Shown here: positions 33,901-41,762 of the stretch, in pieces
Layout of the letters: every line of letters starts with the position of its first letter
Numbering within the stretch: the stretch's first letter is position 1
Assembly: GCA_958349055.1 (NCBI GenBank)
Contig: CATWBO010000008.1
Location: 5,544 to 69,543 of the forward strand
Direction: 5' to 3'
DNA from: an uncultured bacterium
GTDB lineage: Bacteria; Actinomycetota; Coriobacteriia; Coriobacteriales; Coriobacteriaceae
Length of the DNA stretch: 64,000 nucleotides
Translations under genes and position numbers: made by a program
The notes under the pieces: model-generated
What the model was told of the DNA's origin: nothing
Database searches by the model: none
What the model saw: only the letters and a program-made list of their open reading frames with translations

Positions 33901-34213
33901 CGCCCTCGCCGCCGGTGCGACCCTGCGGTGCGCCCAAGCGAACCTCGGGCTGGCCCTCGATATTGCATATAAAGCTGTACCAGATAAGACAGGGCTCGGC
34001 ACATTTGAGTTCGCCGGTAAAGATTCCGTCCCCCTCGTGCTCCATCGGGATCAGGGTCTCACCGACGCCATCGACCCAGGTGCGCAGGGTAAGCGTTGCC
34101 TGATTGGGGTCGGCGTCCTCCAGAATCACCGAGAGCGAAACGGAAGTTCCAGTGGTCACAGCGCCAAACGGAGTGCGAAACTGCGGTAGGCGGCTGTTGT
34201 GTATCAATCTCAT
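30917..34213 (-). CDS. malQ: Fused GH13 alpha-glucan hydrolase and GH77 4-alpha-glucanotransferase
   Basis: A 1098-residue cytoplasmic enzyme with no signal peptide. Residues 1-120 form a beta-sandwich like those of neopullulanases. The GH13 barrel follows, with MVYQIFPDRYARD, DGVFNHTGDD, the nucleophile in GWRLDVADE near 350, the acid in LLGEVWEDA near 379, and LSSHDRPR. The GH77 amylomaltase starts near 650: QVLPVNPTDFFRSPYAGPSA, RLDHFLGFHS near 906 and FIAEDLGYL near 952. One chain could both cut and transfer maltodextrin chains released by glycogen phosphorylase. It lies just downstream of glgA but past a hairpin, with its own -10-like TATACT (34275-34280, - strand). Confidence 0.92.
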   Translation of the reverse strand: MRLIHNSRLPQFRTPFGAVTTGTSVSLSVILEDADPNQATLTLRTWVDGVGETLIPMEHEGDGIFTGELKCAEPCLIWYSFICNIEGQPEVRLGAPQGRTGGEGVTYDYAEVPSFQVTVYKHRENRPTWYERGMVYQIFPDRYARDEHWRERTLAEVEIPRKGIQRRMVEDWNEPPVYERAEDGSIKTWDFYGGSLKGIQEDLPRIAELGFTAIYLNPIFEAASNHRYDTADYTKIDPILGTEQDFTELCQAAEKLGISIILDGVFNHTGDDSIYFNRYGNYPGVGAWQSEDSPWRDAFTFHEDGSYDCWWGVGNMPAINENSELVRDRILSEDGIIRKWLRAGAHGWRLDVADELSDDFLAEIKKAVLAEKPDALLLGEVWEDASNKVSYGHLRRYLQGSELDSAMDYPFRDMVIGFLMGYKNAYQAAEDIETLRENYPSEALSCALNLLSSHDRPRIISVLGGGPDESQLPECERSKWRLDEGAMGLAKSRFWLATLMQMTFPGVPSIYYGDEYGLEGLTDPGNRRTMPKKEDLHDFDTLAIVKNASAVRRALPFMIDGEIKAFALNDEVLAYNRTGKDGESATVIINRSLRNSHRVTIPALGECASDVISGHECVIHNGTVTLDLYPLGSSIIYHHAEQSLQEPLDHGAGVVCHITSVPTDDGKHGTIGAPTRRFIDHLAAMGMRYWQVLPVNPTDFFRSPYAGPSAFAGNIDLLPENHKELAADFETWKAHGGEDADPLYTAFKHRNADWLEKYCVYMAVKKYFEGESRHDWPADVARYNEHLIDDKRFHDEAELQAYMQYRFDLAWCELMNYAHKKGIEVIGDIPMYVSDDSADAWSEPENFLLSDTGKAIEISGAPPDNFAPEGQVWGNPTFRWDHMKENGYRWWMDRLRRAFSLYDRVRLDHFLGFHSYFSIPAGKACADGRWLAGPGKDLFQTAYDELGPLNFIAEDLGYLTPGVRAMASTCGFPGMDVLEFSDYDVRCGVHPTPGKILYTSTHDTSTLAGWCTRSFAGGDEPSGKEFAGKLMGDALASDAPLVMMPLQDVLGLGDDARMNVPGVATGNWTWQADEADVAAAEGKTAQLLRNTHRFWSEA

Positions 34214-34236
34214 AGTACGGTCCAGTTCAATAGAAT

Positions 34237-34254
34237 CATGGCCTGCTGGCCATG
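34237..34254. promoter_or_regulatory. Palindrome in the malQ leader
   Basis: CATGGCC, TGCT, GGCCATG form a perfect 7-base inverted repeat 24 bases before the malQ start codon. It could be an operator or an mRNA hairpin; nothing decides between them. Confidence 0.4.
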
Positions 34255-34339
34255 GGCTTTACGCACAGGATGTAAGTATATCTGTTGTACACAGGCTGTA
34301 TAAACAACATCCGTTTACCATCGGCGAACGGTTGTCCTA

Positions 34340-34354
34340 GAAAATCGTTTTACC
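34340..34354. promoter_or_regulatory. Candidate LacI-family operator upstream of malQ
   Basis: GAAAATCGTTTTACC is close to a palindrome centred on CG. GTTTACCAT lies nearby at 34311-34319. Both motifs recur in the glgB/HAD intergenic region at 44259-44345. This suggests a shared sugar-responsive regulator. Confidence 0.45.
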
Positions 34355-34364
34355 TCATCTATAG

Positions 34365-34399
34365 AACAAGGGGTGTCGCACTAAACGACACCCCTTGTT
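34365..34399 (-). terminator. Terminator downstream of glgA
   Basis: AACAAGGGGTGTCG (34365-34378) and CGACACCCCTTGTT (34386-34399) pair perfectly over 14 bases around a 7-base loop. It lies about 30 bases past the glgA stop and before the malQ promoter region. The T-run is short (TTGTTCT), so some read-through into malQ is possible. Confidence 0.8.
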
Positions 34400-34429
34400 T
34401 ATTGAGGATTAGATTGTGGATCGTCCGGA

Positions 34430-36766
34430 CTAGCGGCGCTTGCGGGTGGCCGTTGCCTTGCGGACGGAGGTCTTCTTGGTCGGAGCCTTTTCCTCGGTCG
34501 AGGCGGCGGGGGAGACCGGGGCCTCCTTGGCAGGCTCGGCCTTTGCCGTAGCCTTCGGAGCGGTCTTGACCTCAGCGGCCTTCGGTGCCGGCTTGGGCTT
34601 TACCTCGGGCTTGGGCTCCTCTTTGATGGCGGCGGGCTTAGCCTCCGCCTTGGGAGCAGTAGCCTTGGTCGTGGACTTCTTGGCCGTCGTCGTTGCGCGC
34701 TTGCGCGTGGTGGTCTTGGCGGTCGGCTTGGCCTCGACAACTGCTTCGGCCTTGGGCTCTGCGGCTACCTCCTCGACCTTGACTGCGGGCTTTGCGGCAG
34801 CCTTCGGAGCGGCCTTGGTCGCAGTAGCCTTAGCGGCCGTCGACTTCGTTGCCGTGGTCTTCTTGGCAGCTGTTGCCTTCTTGGCGGTCGTGGTCGTCTT
34901 CTTGGCAGCGGTCTTTGCCGGAGCCTTTGCCGCGGGCTTAGCCTCGGCGGTGGCGATCTCGGCCTTTACCTCAGGAACGACCTCGGCCTCGGCGGCCTTC
35001 TTGGCAGCAGCGGTCGTGCGCTTGCGCGTGGTCGTTGCCTTGGCAGCCGTGGTTTTAGTCGCGGCGGCCTTGGTCGTCGTAACCTTCTTAGCGGTCGTCT
35101 TGCGGGTCGTGGTCTTCTTTGCCGCAGGCTTTGCAGCGGGCTTGACCTCGGCCTCTGCCTCAGGAACAACCTCAGCCTTCACCTCAGGCTCGGCCTTTGC
35201 GGGTTCAGCCTCAACCGGCTTCTCCTCGGCCTTGGGCTCCTCAGCGGCCGCCGGCTCAGCAACAGCCTCAGGCTCGTCGACAACAGCCGCCGGCCTCTCA
35301 ATCTCCGGATGCATAAAGAAATACAGGTCCAGATACTTATCGGCCGAGCGCGTCCAGCTAAAGTCCTGGCTCATGGCCTGCGTGACCAGCTGGTTCCAGG
35401 CATCGCGGTTATCCCAGAACAGACGAGCCGCGCGGAATACCGCATCGCCCATCTCGTCGCCGTTAAAGTTACTAAACGAGAAGCCCGTGCCCTCGCCGGT
35501 AAACTCGTTATACGGGATTACAGTGTCCTTCAGACCACCGGTCTCGCGAACAATCGGCAGCGTGCCGTAACGCATGGCGATGATCTGCGACAGGCCGCAG
35601 GGCTCAAACTTCGACGGCATCAGGAACATATCGGCGGCGGCATACATGCGCTGCGACAGCGCAGGATCGAACTCGATGCGTGCGGCCATGGTGCCGGGGT
35701 ACTTGTCCTGGAAGTAGCGCAGGCCGTCCTCGTAGTCGCGGTCGCCGGTGCCCAGCACCGCCACTTGCACGCCGCCGGCCAGGATGCGGTCGAGCGCGTA
35801 CATGACCAGGTCCATGCCCTTCTGGCGCGTCAGGCGCGTGACCATCACCATGAGCGGGCGGTCGTCGCGAACCTCGAGCCCCAGCTCTTCCTGCAGCCTG
35901 GCCTTGCACACGGCCTTGCCGGAACGGTCTTCGACCGTGTAGTTGGCGGCAATGCGCTTGTCGGTCGCCGGGTCAAAGCCCGCGACGTCGATGCCATTCA
36001 AAATGCCCTGCAGCGCATACGAACGCTCACGCAGAACGCCGTCCAGGCCCTCGCCAAATTCGGGCGTCTGGATCTCGTTGGCATAGGTAGGGCTCACCGT
36101 AGTGATGGCGTCGGCATAGCGCAGGGCGCCCAGCATGTAGTTGATGCTGCAGGCGTCGCAACGCAGCTGCGAGGCGGCCGCCGGAATATGCGCCACGCCC
36201 AGGATGTCCTCCATCACGGTGTCGCTAAACTGGCCCTGGAACGCCACGTTGTGGATCGAGAACACGGTCTTGACGCGGTCGTACAGCGGCAGGCCCTGGT
36301 AGAACTCGCGCAAGAACACGGGCGCCAGTGCCGTCTGCCAGTCGTTGCAGTGCAGAATGTCGCACTCAAAGCCCCCGGGTAGGTGCTGCAGGCTCTCGGT
36401 GATGGCCTTGGAGAAGAACGCAAAGCGCTCACCGTCATCGAAGAAGCCGTACGGATAGTCGCGCGCAAAGTAGCGCTCGTTGTCGATGAACATATAGGTG
36501 ACGCCGTCGTGCTCGAGCTTCTCGAGTCCGCAGTACTCATTGCGCCAGCCTAGGCTCACGTAAAAGTCGGAGAAGTGCTCCATCTGCGCCTTGTACTCGG
36601 CCTTGATGGTGGCGTACTTGGGCACCATCACGATAACCTCGGCGCCGGCGCGCACGAGCGCCGCAGGCAGCGAGCCCGCCACGTCGCCCAGGCCACCGGT
36701 CTTCACAAACGGTGCGCACTCGGCCGAGGCAAACACGATCTGCATCTTTTTGCTGGAATCTGCCAT
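34430..36766 (-). CDS. glgA: Glycogen synthase (GT5) with a long histone-H1-like tail
   Basis: Extends glycogen from ADP-glucose. Residues 1-485 are a complete GT5 synthase: FASAECAPFVKTGGLGDVAG at 13-31, HCNDWQTAL, PLMVMVTRLTRQKGMDL and EPCGLSQIIAMRYG. From about 490 to 778 the protein changes to low-complexity Lys/Ala/Thr/Pro sequence with acidic patches, built from repeats such as KKTTTRKTTAKK and KPAAKPAAKK, ending VRKATATRKRR. Known bacterial GlgA lack such a tail (about 480 residues). The ATG at 36766 was chosen for the GGGAGA ribosome site; a second ATG at 36778 has none. Last gene of the glg operon. Confidence 0.95.
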   Translation of the reverse strand: MADSSKKMQIVFASAECAPFVKTGGLGDVAGSLPAALVRAGAEVIVMVPKYATIKAEYKAQMEHFSDFYVSLGWRNEYCGLEKLEHDGVTYMFIDNERYFARDYPYGFFDDGERFAFFSKAITESLQHLPGGFECDILHCNDWQTALAPVFLREFYQGLPLYDRVKTVFSIHNVAFQGQFSDTVMEDILGVAHIPAAASQLRCDACSINYMLGALRYADAITTVSPTYANEIQTPEFGEGLDGVLRERSYALQGILNGIDVAGFDPATDKRIAANYTVEDRSGKAVCKARLQEELGLEVRDDRPLMVMVTRLTRQKGMDLVMYALDRILAGGVQVAVLGTGDRDYEDGLRYFQDKYPGTMAARIEFDPALSQRMYAAADMFLMPSKFEPCGLSQIIAMRYGTLPIVRETGGLKDTVIPYNEFTGEGTGFSFSNFNGDEMGDAVFRAARLFWDNRDAWNQLVTQAMSQDFSWTRSADKYLDLYFFMHPEIERPAAVVDEPEAVAEPAAAEEPKAEEKPVEAEPAKAEPEVKAEVVPEAEAEVKPAAKPAAKKTTTRKTTAKKVTTTKAAATKTTAAKATTTRKRTTAAAKKAAEAEVVPEVKAEIATAEAKPAAKAPAKTAAKKTTTTAKKATAAKKTTATKSTAAKATATKAAPKAAAKPAVKVEEVAAEPKAEAVVEAKPTAKTTTRKRATTTAKKSTTKATAPKAEAKPAAIKEEPKPEVKPKPAPKAAEVKTAPKATAKAEPAKEAPVSPAASTEEKAPTKKTSVRKATATRKRR

Positions 36767-36856
36767 ATTGTCTCCCATGTTGTAATTCGAGAATAGCCGC
36801 CTGGCACAAACCGGGCGGCTATTCTACATGTTACGAGCGATGTTGCGGTGCCAACG

Positions 36857-37984
36857 TTAACGTACGATGGTGGTGTCAGAAGTTAACGGAGCCTTGCCCA
36901 GCACCAGGATGTTCTCGGGCGTGCCGCGAAGCTCGGTGTTGGTGGGCACCACGTTGTTCTTGTCCAGGATGGCGTTCTCAACGCGGGCGCCGCTCTTGAT
37001 GATGCAGCTCTGGTTGATGATCGAGTTGGTCACCGAGGCGCCTTCCTCAACCACAACGCCGCGCGACAGGATCGAGTTGCGCACGGTGCCCTTGATGATG
37101 CAGCCGGCCGAGATGATCGAGTTGCACGCGTGGCTGCCGGTCGCATAGCGCGAAGGCGGCACGTCGTGGGCCTTGGTCAGGATCGGGCGCTCGGGATCGA
37201 AGAGCTGGTCGGCCACGGTCTGGTCGAGCAGGTCCATGCTGCGGCGATACAGCGACTTCTCGCTAAACACGCCCACGACCTCGCCCTTGTACTCGTAGCT
37301 GCACACATCGATGTTGCCAAAGTCGCCCTGGAGTGCCTCGAGCAGGTCCAGATAGTCGGCGGCCTGGTAGTGATCGATGATCTCGAGCAGTGTCTCGCGG
37401 TTGACGATGCAGCAGTCCATGGACGCGTTGTCGCCGTACACGACGCCGGCGCTCACGCCCGTCAGACGGCCGTTCTCGCCAATCTCGAGCTTGGTCTCGT
37501 CATCGACGTTGCGCGTGGCCTTGCAGTACACCACGGTCATCTGGGCGCCGGAGTTCTCGTGCGCCTCGATGATGGTGTTGAGGTCCATGTTAAAGATGAT
37601 GTTGGTGCCCATCATCACGACATAGGGCTTGTCCGAGCGCTGGAACAGCGTCTTGTTGGAGATGATGTCGCGCAGCAGGAAGCGCATGCCGCCCTTGGTG
37701 GTGCCATACGCGTTGCCGGGCACCATGAACAGGCCGCCCTTCTTGCGGTCCAGGCCCCAGTCCTTGCCCGAGCCCACGTGGTCGATCAGGGAGCGGTAGT
37801 TGCCCGGCATGACGACGCCGACGGTCTTGATGCCGGCATTCATCATGTTGGACAGCGGAAAGTCGATCAGGCGGTAGCGGCCCAAAAACGGTACGGACGC
37901 GATGGGGCGGTCCTTGAGCAGGACGCTGCCGTAGGACGAAGAGTAGTTAGCGGTGATGTAACCGATGGCCTTGCGATTGATCAT
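36857..37984 (-). CDS. glgD: Glucose-1-phosphate adenylyltransferase subunit GlgD
   Basis: Non-catalytic or regulatory partner of GlgC in ADP-glucose synthesis. The 375-residue protein has the nucleotidyltransferase fold but a changed N-terminal signature (GYITANYSSSYGSVLLKDRP instead of the GGxGxRLxxLT loop of GlgC), followed by VPFLGRYRLIDFPLSNMMNAGI. The C-terminal left-handed beta helix is present. ATG 37984 was chosen, with AAGGGGGAA just upstream, 4 bases after the glgC stop; the frame to 38023 overlaps glgC. Confidence 0.93.
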   Translation of the reverse strand: MINRKAIGYITANYSSSYGSVLLKDRPIASVPFLGRYRLIDFPLSNMMNAGIKTVGVVMPGNYRSLIDHVGSGKDWGLDRKKGGLFMVPGNAYGTTKGGMRFLLRDIISNKTLFQRSDKPYVVMMGTNIIFNMDLNTIIEAHENSGAQMTVVYCKATRNVDDETKLEIGENGRLTGVSAGVVYGDNASMDCCIVNRETLLEIIDHYQAADYLDLLEALQGDFGNIDVCSYEYKGEVVGVFSEKSLYRRSMDLLDQTVADQLFDPERPILTKAHDVPPSRYATGSHACNSIISAGCIIKGTVRNSILSRGVVVEEGASVTNSIINQSCIIKSGARVENAILDKNNVVPTNTELRGTPENILVLGKAPLTSDTTIVR

Positions 37985-37988
37985 CGGA

Positions 37989-39137
37989 TCATTCCCCCTT
38001 CCCGATAACGACGTCATTTCCAACGACGGCCGTATCCTTGGTGGTATCGACAGAGCCGAGCTTCACGCCCTCTTCGACCGTGGAGTTCTCGCCCAAAATA
38101 GCGCGGCAGATGTGCGCGCCGCTCTTAACGTGCGCACCCGGCAGCAGCACGGAGTCCTCGACCACGGCGCGCTCCTCGATGATGACATCGGTCGAAAGGA
38201 TCGAGTGGCGAGCGGTGCCGTAGATCTTGCAGCCGTTGGAGACCAGGCAGTCGTCCAGGCGGCCGTCCGGGCCAATGTAGTGCGGCGGACGCGTGGTGAT
38301 GTTGGACATGATGGGGAAGTGCTTGTCGAACAGATCGAACTCGGGATTGTTGCCCAGCAGGTCCATAGAGGTCTCGTGGAAGCTGGCGATGGTGCCGACG
38401 TCCTTCCAAAAGCCGTGGAACTCGTAGCTGTACAGGCGCTTATTCTCGCCGAGCAGCTTGGGGATGATGTCCTTGCCAAAGTCGTGGCTCGAGCGCTGAT
38501 CCAGAGCGTCCTCTTCGAGCGCCTCGATCAGCACGTCGGCCGAGAAGATGTAGATGCCCATGGACGCGAGGTTCGAATCGGGCTTCTCGGGCTTCTCGGT
38601 GAACTTGGTGATGCGGCCGTCCTCGGGGTCGGTGGTCAGGATTCCAAAACGGCTGGCCTCCTCCCACGGCACGGGCATAACACTCACCGTGAGGTCGGCG
38701 TTGTTCTCAATGTGCGTCTTGAGCATCTTGCGGTAGTCCATGCGATACAGGTGATCGCCCGAAAGAATCAGGACGTACTTGGGGTCGTTTGCCTTGATGT
38801 AGTCGAGGTTCTGCGTAATGGCGTCGGCCGTGCCCGCATACCAGGCGCCGCCGGTCTGCGTCTCGTACGGCGGCAGGATCGACACGCCGCCGTCGCGGCT
38901 GTCCAGATCCCACGCCTCGCCGGAGCCCACGTAGGCATGCAGCAGGTAGGGACGGTACTGCGTCAGAACGCCCACCGTGTCGATGCCCGAGTTGGAGCAG
39001 TTGGACAGCGAAAAGTCGATAATGCGGAACTTACCACCAAAGCTAACCGCCGGCTTGGCGATCTTTTGGGTGAGTGCCCCCAATCGGCTGCCCTGTCCTC
39101 CTGCGAGGAGCATCGCGATGCATTCTTTCTTACTCAT
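37989..39137 (-). CDS. glgC: Glucose-1-phosphate adenylyltransferase GlgC
   Basis: Makes ADP-glucose from ATP and glucose 1-phosphate, the committed step of glycogen synthesis. It has 382 residues, with AMLLAGGQGSRLGALTQKIAKP as the nucleotide loop, SGDHLYRMDYRKML, FTEKPEKPDSNLASMGIYIF and a C-terminal beta helix. AAGGAG precedes the ATG. Together with glgD it forms the two-subunit type seen in Firmicutes and Coriobacteria. Confidence 0.96.
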   Translation of the reverse strand: MSKKECIAMLLAGGQGSRLGALTQKIAKPAVSFGGKFRIIDFSLSNCSNSGIDTVGVLTQYRPYLLHAYVGSGEAWDLDSRDGGVSILPPYETQTGGAWYAGTADAITQNLDYIKANDPKYVLILSGDHLYRMDYRKMLKTHIENNADLTVSVMPVPWEEASRFGILTTDPEDGRITKFTEKPEKPDSNLASMGIYIFSADVLIEALEEDALDQRSSHDFGKDIIPKLLGENKRLYSYEFHGFWKDVGTIASFHETSMDLLGNNPEFDLFDKHFPIMSNITTRPPHYIGPDGRLDDCLVSNGCKIYGTARHSILSTDVIIEERAVVEDSVLLPGAHVKSGAHICRAILGENSTVEEGVKLGSVDTTKDTAVVGNDVVIGKGE

Positions 39138-39178
39138 CGATTTCTCCTTCTGTCATCGATGTTCCTAAACCCATTAGC

Positions 39179-39207
39179 GACGGGCGCGGCGCTCGGTCGC
39201 GCCCGTC
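39179..39207 (-). terminator. GC-rich hairpin between glgP and glgC
   Basis: GACGGGCGCG and CGCGCCCGTC pair perfectly over 10 bases around a 9-base loop. There is no T-run. It may protect or attenuate the operon transcript rather than end it. Confidence 0.55.
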
Positions 39208-39243
39208 GAGTAATGCCGTGCGGCAAAGGGAGCTCGCGCGCCT

Positions 39244-41670
39244 TTACGCGTGCCAGATCTCGTCGCGGTACTCGCGAATGGTGCGGTCGCTCGAGAACCA
39301 GCCGGAGGAGGCGGTGTTGAGCAGGGCCTTGCGGTTCCAGGTCTCCTGGTCGCCATAGCTGCCCGTGAGCTTCTCCCATGCATCCACGTAGCTGCGGAAG
39401 TCTGCCATGACCAGGTCGGGGTCGTTGTTGTTCATGAGCTCGTTGTAGATGCTCTCAAAGTTGCCCGAAAGGCCCGCAAAGGTGTTGTCCTTGAGCTCGT
39501 CCATCACGCGGCCCAGACGCTCGCGGTCACCGTTGAGGGTATCCCACGCAAAGTAGCTGTTGGATGCCCAGAGCTGCTCGACCTCGGGAGCGGTCAGGCC
39601 AAAGATGGCCTCGTTCTCGCGGCCGGCCAGGTCGGCGATCTCGATGTTGGCGCCGTCGAGGGTGCCCAGCGTAATGGCGCCGTTCATCATGAGCTTCATG
39701 TTGGACGTGCCCGAGGCCTCCTTGCCGGCCGTGGAGATCTGCTCCGAGATCTCGGCGGCGGGGTAGATGAGCTGGGCGTTGCTCACGCGGAAGTTGGGGA
39801 TAAAGCAGACCTTCATGACCTCGTTGACGCGGGCATCGTTGTTGATGACGTCGGCCACGGAGTTAATGAGGCGGATGGTCTCCTTGGCAAAGGTGTAGCT
39901 CGAGGCAGCCTTGCCGCTAAAGATGAAGGTCGTCGGCGTCACGTGGAAGTTGGGGTCGGCGATGCGACGGTTGTAGATGTCCATCACCTTCATGATGTTC
40001 ATGAGCTGGCGCTTGTAAGCGTGGAAGCGCTTCACCTGAACATCAAAGACGGTGTTGGGGTCAATGACCAGACCGGTCTCGGCCTTGACGTAGGCGGCCA
40101 GGCGCTCCTTGTTGGCGCGCTTGGAGGCGCCCACGGCCTTGAGGAACTCGGTGTCGTTCTGGAACTCCTTGAGCTTTTCCAGCTCAAAGGCGTCCTTGAG
40201 CCAGCCGTCGCCAATGGCCTCGGTCACGAGCTTGGCGTAGGTGGGGTTGGCCTCGGCAAAGAAGCGACGGTGCGAGATGCCGTTGGTCTTGTTGTTGAAC
40301 TTCTCGGGCGTGAGGGCATAGAAGTCCTTGAGCACGATGTTCTTGATGATGTCGGAGTGAATCTTGGCCACGCCGTTGACGCTGTGGCTGCAGATCACGG
40401 ACAGGTTGGCCATGCGAATCTCGCCGTCCCACAGAATGGCGGTCTGGCGCAGACGCTCCTGCCAGCCCTCCTGCGTGGTGTCGAACGACTCGTGCCAACG
40501 ACGGCTGATCTCGTCGATGATCTGGTACACGCGGGGGAGGAGCTTAGAGAACGTACCGATGGGCCACTTCTCCAGAGCCTCGGGCAGGATGGTGTGGTTG
40601 GTGTAGCTCACGACTTGCGTCACGATGTTCCAGGCGTCGTCCCACTCGAGCTTCTTCTCGTCGATGAGGATGCGCATGAGTTCGGGGCCGCACATGGCGG
40701 GGTGGGTGTCGTTGGTGTGGATAGCCACAAACTGCGGCAGCAGCTCCCAGTTCTCGCCGTGCTCCTTCTCAAAGGTGTCGAGCAGACTGTAGATGCCTGC
40801 CGAGACAAACAGGTACTCCTGCTTCAGGCGCAGCAGACGGCCGTGCTCGCCGGCGTCGTTGGGGTAGAGAATGGCGCTGATGGCCTCGGCCTCGGCGCGC
40901 TCGGCGTCGGCCAGGGCGTAGTCGCCGCGGTTGAACGCCTCAAGGTCAAAGTGCTCCTCGACCGGCTCGGCGGCCCAGACGCGCAGTTTGTTGACGGTCT
41001 CGCCGGCATAGCCCACCACGGGGATGTCATAAGGGACAGCCAGGATGTCCTGCGTGTCCACCGTGCGGTAGAACGTGCGGCCATTCTCCTCAAAGCCCTC
41101 AACGTGTCCACCAAACTTGATGGTCACGGCCTTGTCCTGACGACGGACCTCCCAGGGATAGCCGTGGGTGAGCCACTCGTCGGTGGCCTCGACCTGGCTG
41201 CCGTTAACGATTTCCTGCTTAAACAGGCCGTAGCGGTAGCGCATGCCGTTGCCATAGCCGGCGATGCCCTCGGCTGCCATGGAATCCAGGAAGCACGCTG
41301 CCAGACGGCCCAGGCCACCGTTGCCCAGCGCCGGATCGGGCTCCTGGTTCTCGATGACGGACAGGTCAAAACCCATGTCGTCGAGCGCCTCGGCGACCAT
41401 GTCGCGCACGCCAAAGTTGAGCAGGTAGTTGTCGAGCAGGCGGCCAATCAAAAACTCGATCGAGAAGTAGTACACGCGCTTTTTGCCCTCGGCGGTGGCG
41501 CGGGCGTCGCTCTTGGTGGCAACGGTGCGGGCCTTCTCGGCTACGAGCTTGGCCAGGGCGTTAAAGCGGTCCAGGTCGCTGGCGGCCTCGACGCTCTTGC
41601 CGCTAATGCTCATGACGGCATCGCGATAGAGCTCGGTAAACTCCTGCTTGTTGTCGAAGATCTTATTCAT
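39244..41670 (-). CDS. glgP: Glycogen phosphorylase
   Basis: Releases glucose 1-phosphate from glycogen. The 808-residue GT35 protein has ALGNGGLGRLAACFLDSMA and, near residue 656, the PLP-binding EASGTSNMKLMMNGA with TLDGANIEI after it. It sits between glgB and glgC, placing breakdown and synthesis in one operon. A GAAAGGAACGT ribosome site precedes the ATG. It carries no low-complexity tail, unlike its operon partners glgB and glgA. Confidence 0.97.
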   Translation of the reverse strand: MNKIFDNKQEFTELYRDAVMSISGKSVEAASDLDRFNALAKLVAEKARTVATKSDARATAEGKKRVYYFSIEFLIGRLLDNYLLNFGVRDMVAEALDDMGFDLSVIENQEPDPALGNGGLGRLAACFLDSMAAEGIAGYGNGMRYRYGLFKQEIVNGSQVEATDEWLTHGYPWEVRRQDKAVTIKFGGHVEGFEENGRTFYRTVDTQDILAVPYDIPVVGYAGETVNKLRVWAAEPVEEHFDLEAFNRGDYALADAERAEAEAISAILYPNDAGEHGRLLRLKQEYLFVSAGIYSLLDTFEKEHGENWELLPQFVAIHTNDTHPAMCGPELMRILIDEKKLEWDDAWNIVTQVVSYTNHTILPEALEKWPIGTFSKLLPRVYQIIDEISRRWHESFDTTQEGWQERLRQTAILWDGEIRMANLSVICSHSVNGVAKIHSDIIKNIVLKDFYALTPEKFNNKTNGISHRRFFAEANPTYAKLVTEAIGDGWLKDAFELEKLKEFQNDTEFLKAVGASKRANKERLAAYVKAETGLVIDPNTVFDVQVKRFHAYKRQLMNIMKVMDIYNRRIADPNFHVTPTTFIFSGKAASSYTFAKETIRLINSVADVINNDARVNEVMKVCFIPNFRVSNAQLIYPAAEISEQISTAGKEASGTSNMKLMMNGAITLGTLDGANIEIADLAGRENEAIFGLTAPEVEQLWASNSYFAWDTLNGDRERLGRVMDELKDNTFAGLSGNFESIYNELMNNNDPDLVMADFRSYVDAWEKLTGSYGDQETWNRKALLNTASSGWFSSDRTIREYRDEIWHA

Positions 41671-41740
41671 ACGTTCCTTTCCCCCGGGGATATCTCCCGG
41701 AACGGTTATGACTTACATCCTACGCCCCAGCGGGGCGGGT

Positions 41741-41754
41741 AATTACAGCTGTAA
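41741..41754. promoter_or_regulatory. Palindrome TTACAGCTGTAA before glgP
   Basis: A 12-base perfect palindrome within ATTACAGCTGTAAC in the 92-base gap between glgB and glgP. It is a possible operator. No similar site was noticed elsewhere in the window. Confidence 0.35.
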
Positions 41755-41762
41755 CGGCTTTG

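Noticed and set aside
39250..41742. 830-codon + strand frame opposite glgP
   Set aside because: It is an antisense shadow caused by GC-biased codons. The - strand encodes full-length glycogen phosphorylase with the PLP site.
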